DNA from: Vibrio coralliirubri
GTDB lineage: Bacteria; Pseudomonadota; Gammaproteobacteria; Enterobacterales; Vibrionaceae
Direction: 5' to 3'
Assembly (NCBI RefSeq): GCF_024347375.1
Contig: NZ_AP025470.1
Span: 1,178,001-1,242,000, forward strand
Length of the DNA stretch: 64,000 bases
Made by a program: the position numbers and the translations under genes. The notes under the pieces were generated by a model that worked only from the letters and a program-made list of their open reading frames with translations, was not told the origin of the DNA and did not search any database. Below, in pieces: positions 8,333 to 16,961 of this stretch (position 1 is its first letter; each line of letters starts with the position of its first letter).

Positions 8333-9386
8333 GGCTTTGTTGCGTAATTAAATTTAGAGATAGAGCCAACCCGTTTCGCTTGTTTCTTAGTCAATACGAC
8401 AAGTTTCAGGCATACCTAACCCAGTAAGCTTGTTCAACGCTTTTATCATCGCGTAAGTTTCACCCACCTGGGCATTGTAATTTCTTAAGCTCAGTTTCCC
8501 TCCTAGCAACTGTTTAACTCGATACATCGCTGTTTCTGAGAGTGAACGTTTGTGGTATCCATACCGCTCTTTCCAATACTTATTTGAGTCGTATAATTTC
8601 TGGCAACCCACGGCGAAATTTCGAGGGTGACCACGCTCCCAGAAGGCAGCCCCTTCTCTTGGGGGAATAAGCGCAATAGCTCCCTTAATCTTAATAGCAG
8701 CGTGACACGCTCTCGTGTCGTAAGCGCCATCACCAGACACCTCAAGGATACTTCGGCGTGTTTGTTTCAGTAAGTTCGGGAGTACTTCTCCATCTGTAAC
8801 CGTCGATAAACTTAGCTCGGCGGCAATGATCTCATGAGTGTTGGTATCGACTGCAATATGCAGCTTTCGCCAGACTCTACGCTTGCCATCCGTCCCATGT
8901 TTTTTGACTTTCCATTCACCTTCGCCATAAACCTTAAGGCCAGTAGCATCAATGGCTAGGTGCTGTATCGCTCCTCTCGTTTTAGTCTTAAATGAAACCT
9001 CAACTTGCTTGGCTCTACGACTGATGCAGGTGTAATGCGGACAACTTAACGGTACATGGGCTAACCTAAATATCGAGTCGATAAATCCTTGCAGCGCTCT
9101 CAATGGCATAGAAAAAACTCGTTTGACCATGAGTGCTGTCGTGATAGCTAAATCACTGAACCGACGCGGCCTACCGCGCTTATTCTGTTTGCTTTGCGCC
9201 CATCCGCTTATTGCTTCTTCATCAATCCAAAAAGTCAGAGAACCACGGTTAATGAGTGATCGGTTGTATTGCTTCCAGTTGGTTGTTTTATAACGAGGCT
9301 TAGGCATAGGACTACGAGATAGAGTGGAGGTAGCTGATCAGATCGTAGGTTCTTGATTTAGTTCCATTGAATTACGCAACAAAGCC
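8333..9386 (-). mobile_element. IS5-family (IS903-group) insertion sequence, copy A
   Basis: The element is 1054 bp with perfect 17-bp terminal inverted repeats (GGCTTTGTTGCGTAATT) and one transposase gene. It is flanked by the 9-bp target duplication ATCTCACGC (8324-8332 and 9387-9395), the size typical of the IS903 group. It is the same length as copy B at 12132-13185, in opposite orientation, with the same encoded protein. Confidence 0.96.
8387..9307 (-). CDS. IS5-family transposase, copy A
   Basis: A 306-residue DDE transposase. Motifs in order: the N-terminal DUF4372/IS903-like region (YNRSLINRGSLTFWIDEEA), the first Asp in LAIDATGLKVYGEGEW, the second Asp in VSGDGAYDTRACH, and the Y-(2)-R-(3)-E signature in YHKRSLSETAMYRVKQ. 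All three acidic residues are intact and the frame is full length, so this copy may be active. The protein is identical to the one encoded at 12211-13131. Confidence 0.95.
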   Translation of the reverse strand: MPKPRYKTTNWKQYNRSLINRGSLTFWIDEEAISGWAQSKQNKRGRPRRFSDLAITTALMVKRVFSMPLRALQGFIDSIFRLAHVPLSCPHYTCISRRAKQVEVSFKTKTRGAIQHLAIDATGLKVYGEGEWKVKKHGTDGKRRVWRKLHIAVDTNTHEIIAAELSLSTVTDGEVLPNLLKQTRRSILEVSGDGAYDTRACHAAIKIKGAIALIPPREGAAFWERGHPRNFAVGCQKLYDSNKYWKERYGYHKRSLSETAMYRVKQLLGGKLSLRNYNAQVGETYAMIKALNKLTGLGMPETCRID

Positions 9387-9601
9387 ATCTCACGCTGGCA
9401 TACTGACACAACAGCAGTATGACGAAATTCTTAATACCATCATCACTCAATTCAGCATTTCTATTGAAATGCTCATACAAGTCTCATGTTCACGTTATGT
9501 CGATGACCCAGAACAGCTACTTGGAAGCATGGAGCAATATGTAGTCCAGTTGTTCGAAGAGGGAAAAGGTATCAGTCAAATTTACAAAAAGGAGAGCAGA
9601 A

Positions 9602-9922
9602 ATGGACTCGACAGTTGAAGATGCAGGCGAAAAAGCACTAGCGGCTGCTATTACCGTTCTGACCTCTAGTGAAGATATTTAATAGCAAGTTGTTACCCTA
9701 TGCAAAGCGTTTGAAGACGATTTGCCAGCGCTATCATTGCGATTGGCGTTCAGTTGCGATTTTCAGCTCGCTGTACTAAAGGATGAGCTAGAAGTGGAAG
9801 AGTGGACAGACCTCGCGCATTTCTCTCAAATAGCTCATTGGGAGGTGATCGCTGAGTCGGCAGTTGACCAATTTACTAAGCCTCAAATCTACATGCTTAG
9901 TCAAGAAATTATAGGAAAGTAA
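9602..9922 (+). pseudogene. Small acidic phage gene with two in-frame stops
   Basis: Starting at an ATG inside the end of the previous gene, the frame reads MDSTVEDAGEKALAAAITVL, then hits TAA-TAG at 9680-9685. It continues in the same frame as KAFEDDLPALSLRLAFSCDF and FTKPQIYMLSQEIIGK to 9922. A 105-codon ancestor with nonsense mutations explains this best. A TTG at 9722 could in theory restart translation. No family recognised. Confidence 0.5.
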
Positions 9923-10174
9923 ATGCTGATTGAGGCCGTATGGGATATCACCAGTGCAAGGGCAAGGAAGCGGCACACAAAGAGCAAATTGAGCTCGCTT
10001 GTAGACACTAGCACAAAAAAGATTGGCGCTTGGGATACAAGCACCGGGAGCAAGTGCTAGAGATTGCGGAAAGCCTTTGTAGGCGCAAAAGCAGATAAGT
10101 GGCCGAGCAACGAAGAGATCTTTGCAAGAAACCTTATTTGGAAAGTTTCAATGTGGGACAACCCAACGAACTGA
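9923..10174 (+). pseudogene. Decayed small phage gene
   Basis: Coding-like pieces in at least two frames: YHQCKGKEAAHKEQIELACR, HKKDWRLGYKHREQVLEIAE, then FVGAKADKWPSNEEIFARNL and a stop at 10174. Joined, they would give about 80 residues. At least two frameshifts or stops are needed, so it cannot be expressed as one protein. Confidence 0.45.
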
Positions 10175-10201
10175 GTGGAATTAAATTTACAAGGTTCAAC
10201 T

Positions 10202-10230
10202 AATATTATTTCGATTATCGAAACGATATT
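10202..10230 (-). promoter_or_regulatory. 29-bp palindromic element motif, copy 1
   Basis: Reverse-complemented, it matches the copy at 24273-24301 at 26 of 29 positions. The central block is CGATTATCG, with AATATT/ATATT arms at both ends. It lies upstream of rightward pseudogenes, so its orientation relative to the downstream gene is the same as in the leftward copies. Confidence 0.7.
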
Positions 10231-10307
10231 AATTTGATAGCTAAATTAATGTTCAGTGACCCTAGATGATGTTGTGAGATGCGCGTTTGGTAACTGGACA
10301 TTACTTT

Positions 10308-10701
10308 ATGGAACTATCTCAACTTCCACTGCATGTTCAGATGCAGGTGCAAAGTAAGCTTAAAGGCAAGTCGAAAGCGCTTCCTGCACCCCTCAACCAA
10401 TAGACAAAAAGAACAAGCTCGAGCGCAGCTTTGAGGACGAATATCCGCTGGTGGCCGCACCTCTGGCTACGCGTTTGAGTCCATCAAGCTCCTACTTGGG
10501 CATAAGACGTTCTACCCCCCAGATTTTGTAGCTTACTATCCTGATCACTTCTGCTTCTACGAAACCAAAGGTTTTATGCGCGATGACGCTGCAGTAAAGC
10601 TAAAGACCGCTGTCGGTATGTTCCCTATGAAGTTTGTGCTTGTTACCAAAGAAAAGGGTAACTTCCGGTTTAGGGAGGTAACAAGTAATGGATTTGCGTA
10701 A
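10308..10701 (+). pseudogene. DUF1064 phage protein, frameshifted
   Basis: From an ATG at 10308 (MELSQLPLHVQMQVQSKLKG) the frame breaks near 10400 and again near 10455. From there on the conserved DUF1064 core is readable: FYPPDFVAYYPDHFCFYETK and GFMRDDAAVKLKTAVGMFPM, to 10701. The D...E-x-K pattern (PDF...YETKG) is that of PD-(D/E)xK-like nuclease folds, to which DUF1064 phage proteins belong. Catalytic residues are still recognisable but the N-terminus is broken, so the copy is dead. Confidence 0.65.
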
Positions 10702-11320
10702 AGCTGTTAATCTATAAGGCCATAAGTGTACGTTAGACATGAGTGGAGCTAGTGGAGGCATACCAGAACTAGTAACGTTCGAGATTCAAATCGCTATTGG
10801 CATCACCAATCACCACCACAAGCTAGGTACAACACTAGTCTTCGCCAAATGGTCGCCAGACCTGGTACTGATCCACCAGCATAAACGCTTGGCTATAGAC
10901 CTATTCTATCCAGTAGTGCGCGAGCGCTGCCTTGAGGATGTAAATGCACATTCAAAACTGACCGATGAACGGCAAAATCAAGTTGCTCACGCTTTGATGA
11001 TGTACGCCATTTTGAAGTACACGCTAGTTAAGAACGAAGAAATTAAGTGTAGGCGCTATAAAGGCCGTGGGATCATCATCTCGTCTAAAGTCGTGACGAA
11101 ATGCCCGGCTTGTAATGGCACTGGGATTAGCGATTTAGCATACCCATTCGCTTATGTTTACAAGGTTTCAAAAACCACCGGCCTTAGCCGCTCTGCCTTT
11201 TATCGGAACTATTCGAACCTCGCTAACGATTTGTTTTTACCCTGTGTGAAGCGGAAGACAACGCACGTAGGCACTTTAAGAAGATCACCCAATAAGGAAA
11301 TACTATGCCTTACACCATGA
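10688..11320 (+). pseudogene. Q-like phage antiterminator with early nonsense codon
   Basis: The frame starts MDLRKAVNL at an ATG overlapping the previous gene, meets TAA at 10715, then is open for 201 codons. It contains ALMMYAILKYTLVKNEEIKC and a zinc-finger-like KCPACNGTG motif followed by GLSRSAFYRNYSNLAND, a helix-turn-helix. Antiterminator Q proteins of lambdoid phages have this CxxCxGxG plus HTH layout. A downstream ATG at 10739 might give a shortened protein. The position, last of the early region, fits the antiterminator role. If functional, it would have driven late genes of which only scraps remain at 24.5-26.2 kb. Confidence 0.55.
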
Positions 11321-11712
11321 GAACGCGGCTAGGCCATCGATTCAAGACAAACACCGCTCAGTCACCGGGAGTGGTGAGGAACAGTGAACACACTATTCAT
11401 CATGCCGACTTCGACCTGGTACTAACTGCAGCAAAAGCCAGTATCGCCAGTAACAATCAAGTAGAAGTATCGGATATCGGTGATGTCAGTATCTCGCGCT
11501 TATGGGCGAACCTACATGGGGTGATTGGGTTGGCTGAGAACGAAGAAACGTACAATCACAAGCTGAACCTTTTTCAGTTCAATAACATTACCGGTACTTC
11601 TAATTATGCCCATGACCGGTGCGCGTTCGTCATTACTGCAGACTACAAAACATATGGTGTGGCCACCTTGATTTTTGGTAGTGACATTAAGACTTTCGAT
11701 AGGAGTATTTAA
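11305..11712 (+). CDS. Hypothetical protein of the prophage region
   Basis: A 135-residue frame with AAGGAA 6 bp before the ATG, overlapping the end of the Q-like frame by 16 bp. The N-terminus is basic (MPYTMRTRLGHRFKTNTAQS), the centre helical (FDLVLTAAKASIASNNQVEV), and the C-terminus strand-rich (HDRCAFVITADYKTYGVATL). The frame is intact, one of few in this zone. No family recognised. Confidence 0.55.
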   Translation: MPYTMRTRLGHRFKTNTAQSPGVVRNSEHTIHHADFDLVLTAAKASIASNNQVEVSDIGDVSISRLWANLHGVIGLAENEETYNHKLNLFQFNNITGTSNYAHDRCAFVITADYKTYGVATLIFGSDIKTFDRSI

Positions 11713-12131
11713 TATGGCAATCACACGTTACACCGTAGCTAGGCTGGTGGACTACGGGATGGGGTTTACAGACTAAATCATCAAGAACTACAACACGCAA
11801 GCCGAGGCGCCTTTTTACTATGGTAATGCAAAGCACGAAGTTGATAAGCCTGACGATAGCCGTACCGTCTAGGTGTTTGGTTGTGCGCTCTACCCAACGG
11901 TACGTACGCCATCAAATAGCTTTGGTATTCGCTTTGAGCTTGGGTGTTCTCGAGCTTCAACATAGGATTGATAGCGCCAACCACGACAACGGACAAGGCA
12001 ACACTGGTTACAGTAATGCGCCAGATTGTTATCGATGCAGCGAAGACAGACGAGAAAATAGATAAGAGCGTTAGCTATAAAGTAAAGGGTGGTGATGCGT
12101 TATCTTCGATTTATATCGCGCATCCAAAAGC

Positions 12132-13185
12132 GGCTTTGTTGCGTAATTCAATGGAACTAAATCAAGAACCTACGATCTGATCAGCTACCTCCACTCTATC
12201 TCGTAGTCCTATGCCTAAGCCTCGTTATAAAACAACCAACTGGAAGCAATACAACCGATCACTCATTAACCGTGGTTCTCTGACTTTTTGGATTGATGAA
12301 GAAGCAATAAGCGGATGGGCGCAAAGCAAACAGAATAAGCGCGGTAGGCCGCGTCGGTTCAGTGATTTAGCTATCACGACAGCACTCATGGTCAAACGAG
12401 TTTTTTCTATGCCATTGAGAGCGCTGCAAGGATTTATCGACTCGATATTTAGGTTAGCCCATGTACCGTTAAGTTGTCCGCATTACACCTGCATCAGTCG
12501 TAGAGCCAAGCAAGTTGAGGTTTCATTTAAGACTAAAACGAGAGGAGCGATACAGCACCTAGCCATTGATGCTACTGGCCTTAAGGTTTATGGCGAAGGT
12601 GAATGGAAAGTCAAAAAACATGGGACGGATGGCAAGCGTAGAGTCTGGCGAAAGCTGCATATTGCAGTCGATACCAACACTCATGAGATCATTGCCGCCG
12701 AGCTAAGTTTATCGACGGTTACAGATGGAGAAGTACTCCCGAACTTACTGAAACAAACACGCCGAAGTATCCTTGAGGTGTCTGGTGATGGCGCTTACGA
12801 CACGAGAGCGTGTCACGCTGCTATTAAGATTAAGGGAGCTATTGCGCTTATTCCCCCAAGAGAAGGGGCTGCCTTCTGGGAGCGTGGTCACCCTCGAAAT
12901 TTCGCCGTGGGTTGCCAGAAATTATACGACTCAAATAAGTATTGGAAAGAGCGGTATGGATACCACAAACGTTCACTCTCAGAAACAGCGATGTATCGAG
13001 TTAAACAGTTGCTAGGAGGGAAACTGAGCTTAAGAAATTACAATGCCCAGGTGGGTGAAACTTACGCGATGATAAAAGCGTTGAACAAGCTTACTGGGTT
13101 AGGTATGCCTGAAACTTGTCGTATTGACTAAGAAACAAGCGAAACGGGTTGGCTCTATCTCTAAATTTAATTACGCAACAAAGCC
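12132..13185 (+). mobile_element. IS5-family (IS903-group) insertion sequence, copy B
   Basis: Same 1054-bp length and terminal repeats as copy A, opposite orientation, with its own perfect 9-bp duplication TCCAAAAGC (12123-12131 and 13186-13194). The separate duplications show two independent insertions, not one composite transposon. Confidence 0.96.
12211..13131 (+). CDS. IS5-family transposase, copy B
   Basis: The 306-residue protein is identical to copy A, with the complete DDE set (AIDATGLKVYG, SGDGAYDTR, YHKRSLSETAMYRVKQ). The identity of the two copies points to recent transposition. It is read rightward, into the terminator at 13256, and so probably does not affect the leftward gene at 13301. 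Confidence 0.95.
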   Translation: MPKPRYKTTNWKQYNRSLINRGSLTFWIDEEAISGWAQSKQNKRGRPRRFSDLAITTALMVKRVFSMPLRALQGFIDSIFRLAHVPLSCPHYTCISRRAKQVEVSFKTKTRGAIQHLAIDATGLKVYGEGEWKVKKHGTDGKRRVWRKLHIAVDTNTHEIIAAELSLSTVTDGEVLPNLLKQTRRSILEVSGDGAYDTRACHAAIKIKGAIALIPPREGAAFWERGHPRNFAVGCQKLYDSNKYWKERYGYHKRSLSETAMYRVKQLLGGKLSLRNYNAQVGETYAMIKALNKLTGLGMPETCRID

Positions 13186-13223
13186 TCCAAAAGCGCTAAT
13201 ATTCACCGAATAATAATTCATTT

Positions 13224-13252
13224 AATATTAAATCGATTATCAAAGTAATATT
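13224..13252 (-). promoter_or_regulatory. 29-bp palindromic element motif, copy 2
   Basis: Reverse-complemented, 23 of 29 positions match the copy at 24273. Unlike the other copies it is followed not by a gene start but by the terminator of the leftward 13301 gene, three bases further on. A pure promoter role is therefore hard to assign to this copy. Confidence 0.62.
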
Positions 13253-13255
13253 AAA

Positions 13256-13281
13256 AAGGCCGCTAGAAGCGGCCTTATATT
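13256..13281 (-). terminator. Terminator of the thioredoxin-like gene
   Basis: AAGGCCGCT / AGCGGCCTT with a 3-nt loop; on the minus strand five Ts follow. It closes the leftward middle zone and also blocks reading from IS copy B. Confidence 0.85.
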
Positions 13282-13300
13282 TATTCAGTTGTTATTCCCA

Positions 13301-13921
13301 TTAAAAAAGGAAGTTCAAAAGTTGATCTAGTTCATCGAAGCTAGCGAGGCTAGGAAGATGAACCTCTTTATTGCCATTAATGATGATCGTTGGCGTTTTG
13401 TTGATGTTGTAGTCGCTTGCCATTCGATCCAGTTCTTCTGCCTGTTGTGTAAGCTCTTTTGAACCGGTTCTAAACTCATCCGGGTTCGCTCCTGTAATTT
13501 CCAAAAGCTTTGCTAAATCTTCTCGCGTCTCAGGAGAACGGTCTATTTTCATGTGGATGCTTGCCAGTAGGGCAATGGTAAAGGGCGCTTCAAGATTCTG
13601 AGCTCTGGCAGCAAGGATACTCTCTTGCATCTCTCGGCCAAGCTTGCCGACTTTCATAGGAACGTCTACGTACTTAACGTTAGCGCGTTCAGCCATCAGA
13701 TGAACCGGAGAGTGCATAATTCCACAAGGGCGGCAGTAAGGCGTGTAGAAGACTTTAACTTCTGGCTCGCTGGTGGCCTCTCTATCAAGGACTGTGTAGT
13801 GAACGCCCTCAGTGAATTGAGTACCAGCCATAACTTTAGGTATATGTTTTAGGCTAATTGCGATCACAGCAAACATAAGGAGGATGTAGGCAAAACTTGT
13901 TTGTTTAACTAACTTATTCAT
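13301..13921 (-). CDS. Periplasmic DsbA/DsbC-like thioredoxin-fold protein
   Basis: A 206-residue protein with an N-terminal hydrophobic segment (residues 10-26, signal or anchor), then a thioredoxin fold: VKVFYTPYCRPCGIMHSP carries the redox pair C63-R-P-C66, and the cis-proline loop is NKTPTIIING (Pro177). An insertion of mostly helix lies between, as in DsbA and DsbC. It most likely oxidises or isomerises disulfides of exported proteins in the periplasm. It is the last gene of the leftward envelope module, separated from the barrel gene at 14007 by a strong terminator, so it needs its own promoter. The neighbouring small exported proteins contain paired cysteines and are possible clients; that link is inference. 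Confidence 0.78.
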   Translation of the reverse strand: MNKLVKQTSFAYILLMFAVIAISLKHIPKVMAGTQFTEGVHYTVLDREATSEPEVKVFYTPYCRPCGIMHSPVHLMAERANVKYVDVPMKVGKLGREMQESILAARAQNLEAPFTIALLASIHMKIDRSPETREDLAKLLEITGANPDEFRTGSKELTQQAEELDRMASDYNINKTPTIIINGNKEVHLPSLASFDELDQLLNFLF

Positions 13922-13940
13922 GGAGAAACCTATTGAGGGA

Positions 13941-13963
13941 AAAAAAGGCCGCGAACGGCCTTT
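13941..13963 (-). terminator. Terminator of the 14007 barrel gene
   Basis: On the minus strand AAAGGCCG-TTCG-CGGCCTTT followed by Ts: a stable UUCG tetraloop stem with a U tail. Confidence 0.9.
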
Positions 13964-14006
13964 GACTTAGGACAATAAGCGCCATCCATAGCGCTCAAAC
14001 ACATAC

Positions 14007-14777
14007 TTAGAAACTGTATTTCGCACCAAGCTTAAAGGTGGTGTCGCGTGAATCTCGCATATCTTTGTTTGCAATTTGTAGGTAAGGCGCTAGTGGGCCT
14101 AAACATGCGACCGTTGCTTTTGCTTCGTAGTCTGTAGCGCTATCACTACCAGTTACATCTTTCATAGTGCCGATTTGTGTCTTGTGGATTGCTTTACCCG
14201 TTAGGGTTACTACACCGTCAAAGCTGTAGCCTACTGTTAGGTCAGTTCGACCAATCGTAGAGCGCTTGCTCTCATTGAATAGAGTAGCAGATGCATCCCC
14301 ACGATCACGTACACCCTCAACCACAGTAGCGCTACCCGTTTCTAGGCGATAGCGAGCAGAAGTGAAGATGCCGTTATCAAAGCTGTAAGCCGCCTCTAGG
14401 CCAGCTCTGATAACGTCTGAATTAACTTGTTTAGCTGTACCAGAATAAGCGTACTCACTACCACCTGGCATTATTTCAATGTCGAAGTCTTTCGTATTGC
14501 CATGTTTGGTTTTCCATACGTAGCCAAGCTCAGGAACAAGAGAGAAGTTATCAGTAATTTGGATATTGTGTTTCGCTGTTAGGTCAAAGTCGCGCTTCTT
14601 GTTGTATTCAAGAGCGATAGAAGAGCCGATCTTATCGAAGTCGTAACCTACAATGATGGTGTTATTCGCTTCACCTTGCTTACCTGCAGACTCGGCGCTT
14701 GCTTCAACGAATGCGCCAGCGTGTGCCGTTGCTGATAGTGCTGAAAGGATTAAAGTTGAAATAATTGTCTTTTTCAT
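14007..14777 (-). CDS. Outer-membrane beta-barrel protein, paralogue of the 14854 gene
   Basis: A 256-residue protein with a clean signal peptide (MKKTIISTLILSALSATAHA, cleavage after AHA) and alternating strands ending in YSF, the C-terminal aromatic BAM signal of outer-membrane barrels. The stretch RSTIGRTDLTVGYSFDGVVT and TGKAIHKTQIG is nearly the same as in the next upstream gene (SQIGRTDLLVGYHFDAVTLT, AKAIHKAEL), so the two arose by duplication. Length suits a 10- to 12-strand barrel. Substrate unknown. A small stem-loop at 14813-14828 separates it from its paralogue, and the two are probably co-transcribed. Confidence 0.75.
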   Translation of the reverse strand: MKKTIISTLILSALSATAHAGAFVEASAESAGKQGEANNTIIVGYDFDKIGSSIALEYNKKRDFDLTAKHNIQITDNFSLVPELGYVWKTKHGNTKDFDIEIMPGGSEYAYSGTAKQVNSDVIRAGLEAAYSFDNGIFTSARYRLETGSATVVEGVRDRGDASATLFNESKRSTIGRTDLTVGYSFDGVVTLTGKAIHKTQIGTMKDVTGSDSATDYEAKATVACLGPLAPYLQIANKDMRDSRDTTFKLGAKYSF

Positions 14778-14853
14778 TCTGTGTGTCTCTTTGTCTTAAG
14801 TCTCGGAAGGGTGGAGCATCCTTGCTCCGGTAGTAAGTTCGTTGCTGGTGTTC

Positions 14854-15690
14854 TTAGAACGCGAACTTAGCGCCTAACTTAATAGCGTTGTCGCTGTTTT
14901 GGTGGTTATGAGCGTATTGAACGTAAGGAGCTACGCCATCAAAGCTAGTGAAAGTAGCTTTAACTTCGCTTGTCCAGTTAGAGTCGTAGCCGTAGCGGCA
15001 ATCAGTGCCTTTAAGAGCGCTGTTAACTTTCTTGCCAAAGTCACCGTTAGACTTTAGGTCTTTGTTTAGTTCAGCTTTGTGGATAGCTTTAGCTGTTAGA
15101 GTTACAGCGTCAAAGTGGTAGCCAACTAACAAGTCAGTACGACCGATTTGGCTGCGTTCCTTAGCCAAATTCTCTTTATGTGCCTTGCCGTCTTTTTTGC
15201 CTTTAACGTCAATTGAAAATGGTGTTACATCGTAATCTACGCGGTAACGAACAGAAGTGAAGAACTCACCAAAGTTAGCACCAGTTTCTAGACCAAACTT
15301 CGCCACGTCAGACTTAACACCTGTAACGTGGAAAGAATCAATGCTGTTGCCAGCATCCTCCTTAAAGTCAATTTTTCCATTGATGTCTTTGCTCTTGCCA
15401 AACTTAGCAACGTAGCCCATTTGAGGCTTAACGTAGAAGTGCTCGCTAATTTCAAATGTGTAAGCCGCGCCAAGGTCTAGATCTTTAGCTGTAGTTGCTT
15501 CTGCACAAAAAGAGACGTTTTCAATTGGAGAGAAACCAATAATCGCACCTTGCTTTGCGCTGCTGTCACCGAAGAAACCAGTTTTTGCGTTTGTTACACG
15601 CTCTGAATACACGTCTAGAGATACGTTTGCGAATGCTGCAGATGAAACCATTACTGCTAGAACTGCCGAAGCTACTGCTAGTTTTTTCAT
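14854..15690 (-). CDS. Outer-membrane beta-barrel protein, paralogue of the 14007 gene
   Basis: A 278-residue protein with a signal peptide (MKKLAVASAVLAVMVSSAAF, cleavage near AFA), barrel-type strands and a C-terminal KLGAKFAF. It shares the IGRTD-x-x-VGY and KAIHK blocks with the downstream paralogue but has longer, more charged loops (GKKDGKAHKENLAKE). One pair of cysteines (in SFCAEA and GTDCRYGY) could form a loop disulfide. Leftward, 76 bp before the paralogue. Function unknown; it may be a porin or an adhesin-like surface barrel. Confidence 0.72.
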   Translation of the reverse strand: MKKLAVASAVLAVMVSSAAFANVSLDVYSERVTNAKTGFFGDSSAKQGAIIGFSPIENVSFCAEATTAKDLDLGAAYTFEISEHFYVKPQMGYVAKFGKSKDINGKIDFKEDAGNSIDSFHVTGVKSDVAKFGLETGANFGEFFTSVRYRVDYDVTPFSIDVKGKKDGKAHKENLAKERSQIGRTDLLVGYHFDAVTLTAKAIHKAELNKDLKSNGDFGKKVNSALKGTDCRYGYDSNWTSEVKATFTSFDGVAPYVQYAHNHQNSDNAIKLGAKFAF

Positions 15691-15985
<295 letters not shown>

Positions 15986-16017
15986 AAAAAAAAAGCTAGG
16001 GCAATGCCCTAGCTTTT
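15986..16017 (-). terminator. Terminator of the 16037 barrel gene
   Basis: AAAAGCTAGGGC-AAT-GCCCTAGCTTTT, with further Ts on the minus strand (and a weaker tail on the plus strand). Confidence 0.92.
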
Positions 16018-16036
16018 CGTGATTAGTCGTTGGTTC

Positions 16037-16864
16037 TTAGAAGTAGTAAGCCACGCCAAATTCAAAGCGATGCTCGTTTAAGCTCTTGTCTTCAATTTTT
16101 TCTTTGGTTTGGGTGTTTGTGTATTCGTGAGTAACGTCAAACCACCACTTACCATCACTTGTGAAAGGTTGACCGTATACGGTTTTCATTTTTGAAATAT
16201 CAACGGGCACTTTAGCTCCAGTTTGATTCTGTTTCGAATCCAAGTGCATGTATTGAGGTTGGAACATGATGTATTGACCCCAATCGCTGATAGACAATGA
16301 ACCATATAGGTTTGCTTGATAACCCGTAGTATCAATTTTGCCAGCATCATGTTTAGCATTGCCCGTTACATAAGCAACGTTCGGGAACAAGGTGAAAGAC
16401 TCCCAAGGCGTTGCAACCTTACCGATAGTACCGATTGCTACCAGATCGCTAGAGTTCTTACCCCAACCGCGCATATAATCGATCGATACACCTGCTTGCG
16501 GCAGCGCAGTTAACCCCGTGTCTAATACTTGGAAATAACGCAAACGTGAATTATCTGCTTTTTCTTTGGTGTTGTAGTTGTGCTCTATAAGAGCCATGTA
16601 GTTATTGCCCTCAGAGAATGCGCCAGCAAGACCAAGGTTAACTTTTAAGTCGTTCTTATTGCTCGCTTGACCCCATAGGAACGAGTTAACTTTTGTTAGG
16701 TCGCTTGGATCTGGCGCATCTTCGGCACCGCGAGCGCTATCACCTAATAGTTCTGGGTTCTCAGGAACAACCACTTCACCTGTGTTTTCGTCTAAGTAAG
16801 CTGCGTTAACGCTCATAGTTGTAGCTGCTAGAGCTAGAGCTAGAGCTAGAATAGTTTTTTTCAT
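16037..16864 (-). CDS. Outer-membrane beta-barrel protein of the hydrolase cluster
   Basis: A 275-residue protein with a signal peptide (MKKTILALALALAATTMSVN, then AA), a short acidic linker (NPELLGDSARGAEDAPDPSD) and a barrel of about 12 strands ending FGVAYYF. I use the ATG at 16864, which has GAGG 7 bp upstream; the longer frame to 17011 overlaps the previous gene and lacks a signal peptide. It directly follows the SxxK hydrolase gene at 16962 and shares a near-identical 62-bp leader with it. Likely an outer-membrane channel for substrates or products of the two hydrolases; that is inference from position. Confidence 0.7.
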   Translation of the reverse strand: MKKTILALALALAATTMSVNAAYLDENTGEVVVPENPELLGDSARGAEDAPDPSDLTKVNSFLWGQASNKNDLKVNLGLAGAFSEGNNYMALIEHNYNTKEKADNSRLRYFQVLDTGLTALPQAGVSIDYMRGWGKNSSDLVAIGTIGKVATPWESFTLFPNVAYVTGNAKHDAGKIDTTGYQANLYGSLSISDWGQYIMFQPQYMHLDSKQNQTGAKVPVDISKMKTVYGQPFTSDGKWWFDVTHEYTNTQTKEKIEDKSLNEHRFEFGVAYYF

Positions 16865-16865
16865 T

Positions 16866-16927
16866 TTAATCCTCGGGATTCTTGGAATATTTATCGATGA
16901 GCAGTCGTGACAGCCCATTGGTAAATA
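16866..16927 (-). repeat. Duplicated 62-bp leader, copy before the 16864 gene
   Basis: About 88% identical to 18244-18306 and ending in the ribosome-binding site CCCGAGGATTAA just before the ATG. It overlaps no gene except its own 5' leader. A 7-bp stem-loop (16929-16935/16944-16950) precedes it. Confidence 0.85.
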
Positions 16928-16961
16928 AGGTTGGCAGTTATCCGCCAACCAATGAGAGTTA

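Larger units (their letters stand above)
8214..9618 (+). pseudogene. Hypothetical gene split by IS copy A
   Basis: The frame starts MDKLTINLDVKEAKFSREAV at 8214 and is interrupted after codon 39 by the insertion sequence at 8333-9386. Removing the IS and one copy of the 9-bp duplication restores an uninterrupted frame: YYQSHAGILTQQQYDEILNT, then QLLGSMEQYVVQLFEEGKG, ending at 9618. The reconstructed protein is about 113 residues. Function unknown. This is clean evidence that the IS arrived after the gene was intact. Confidence 0.75.
11714..13213 (+). pseudogene. Hypothetical gene with stops, split by IS copy B
   Basis: Starts MAITRYTVARLVDYGMGFTD one base after the previous stop, then has in-frame stops near 11774 and 11869 and a shift near 11940. 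The remaining part reads TDKATLVTVMRQIVIDAAK and SYKVKGGDALSSIYIAHPKA before the IS at 12132-13185. Removing the IS and one target duplication joins HPKA to LIFTE and a stop at 13211-13213. The gene had at least two lesions besides the IS, so the insertion probably hit an already dead gene. Confidence 0.6.

Noticed and set aside
8333..13185. Composite transposon formed by the two IS5-family copies
   Set aside because: Each copy has its own 9-bp target duplication and the DNA between them is continuous with the surrounding pseudogenes, so they inserted separately.
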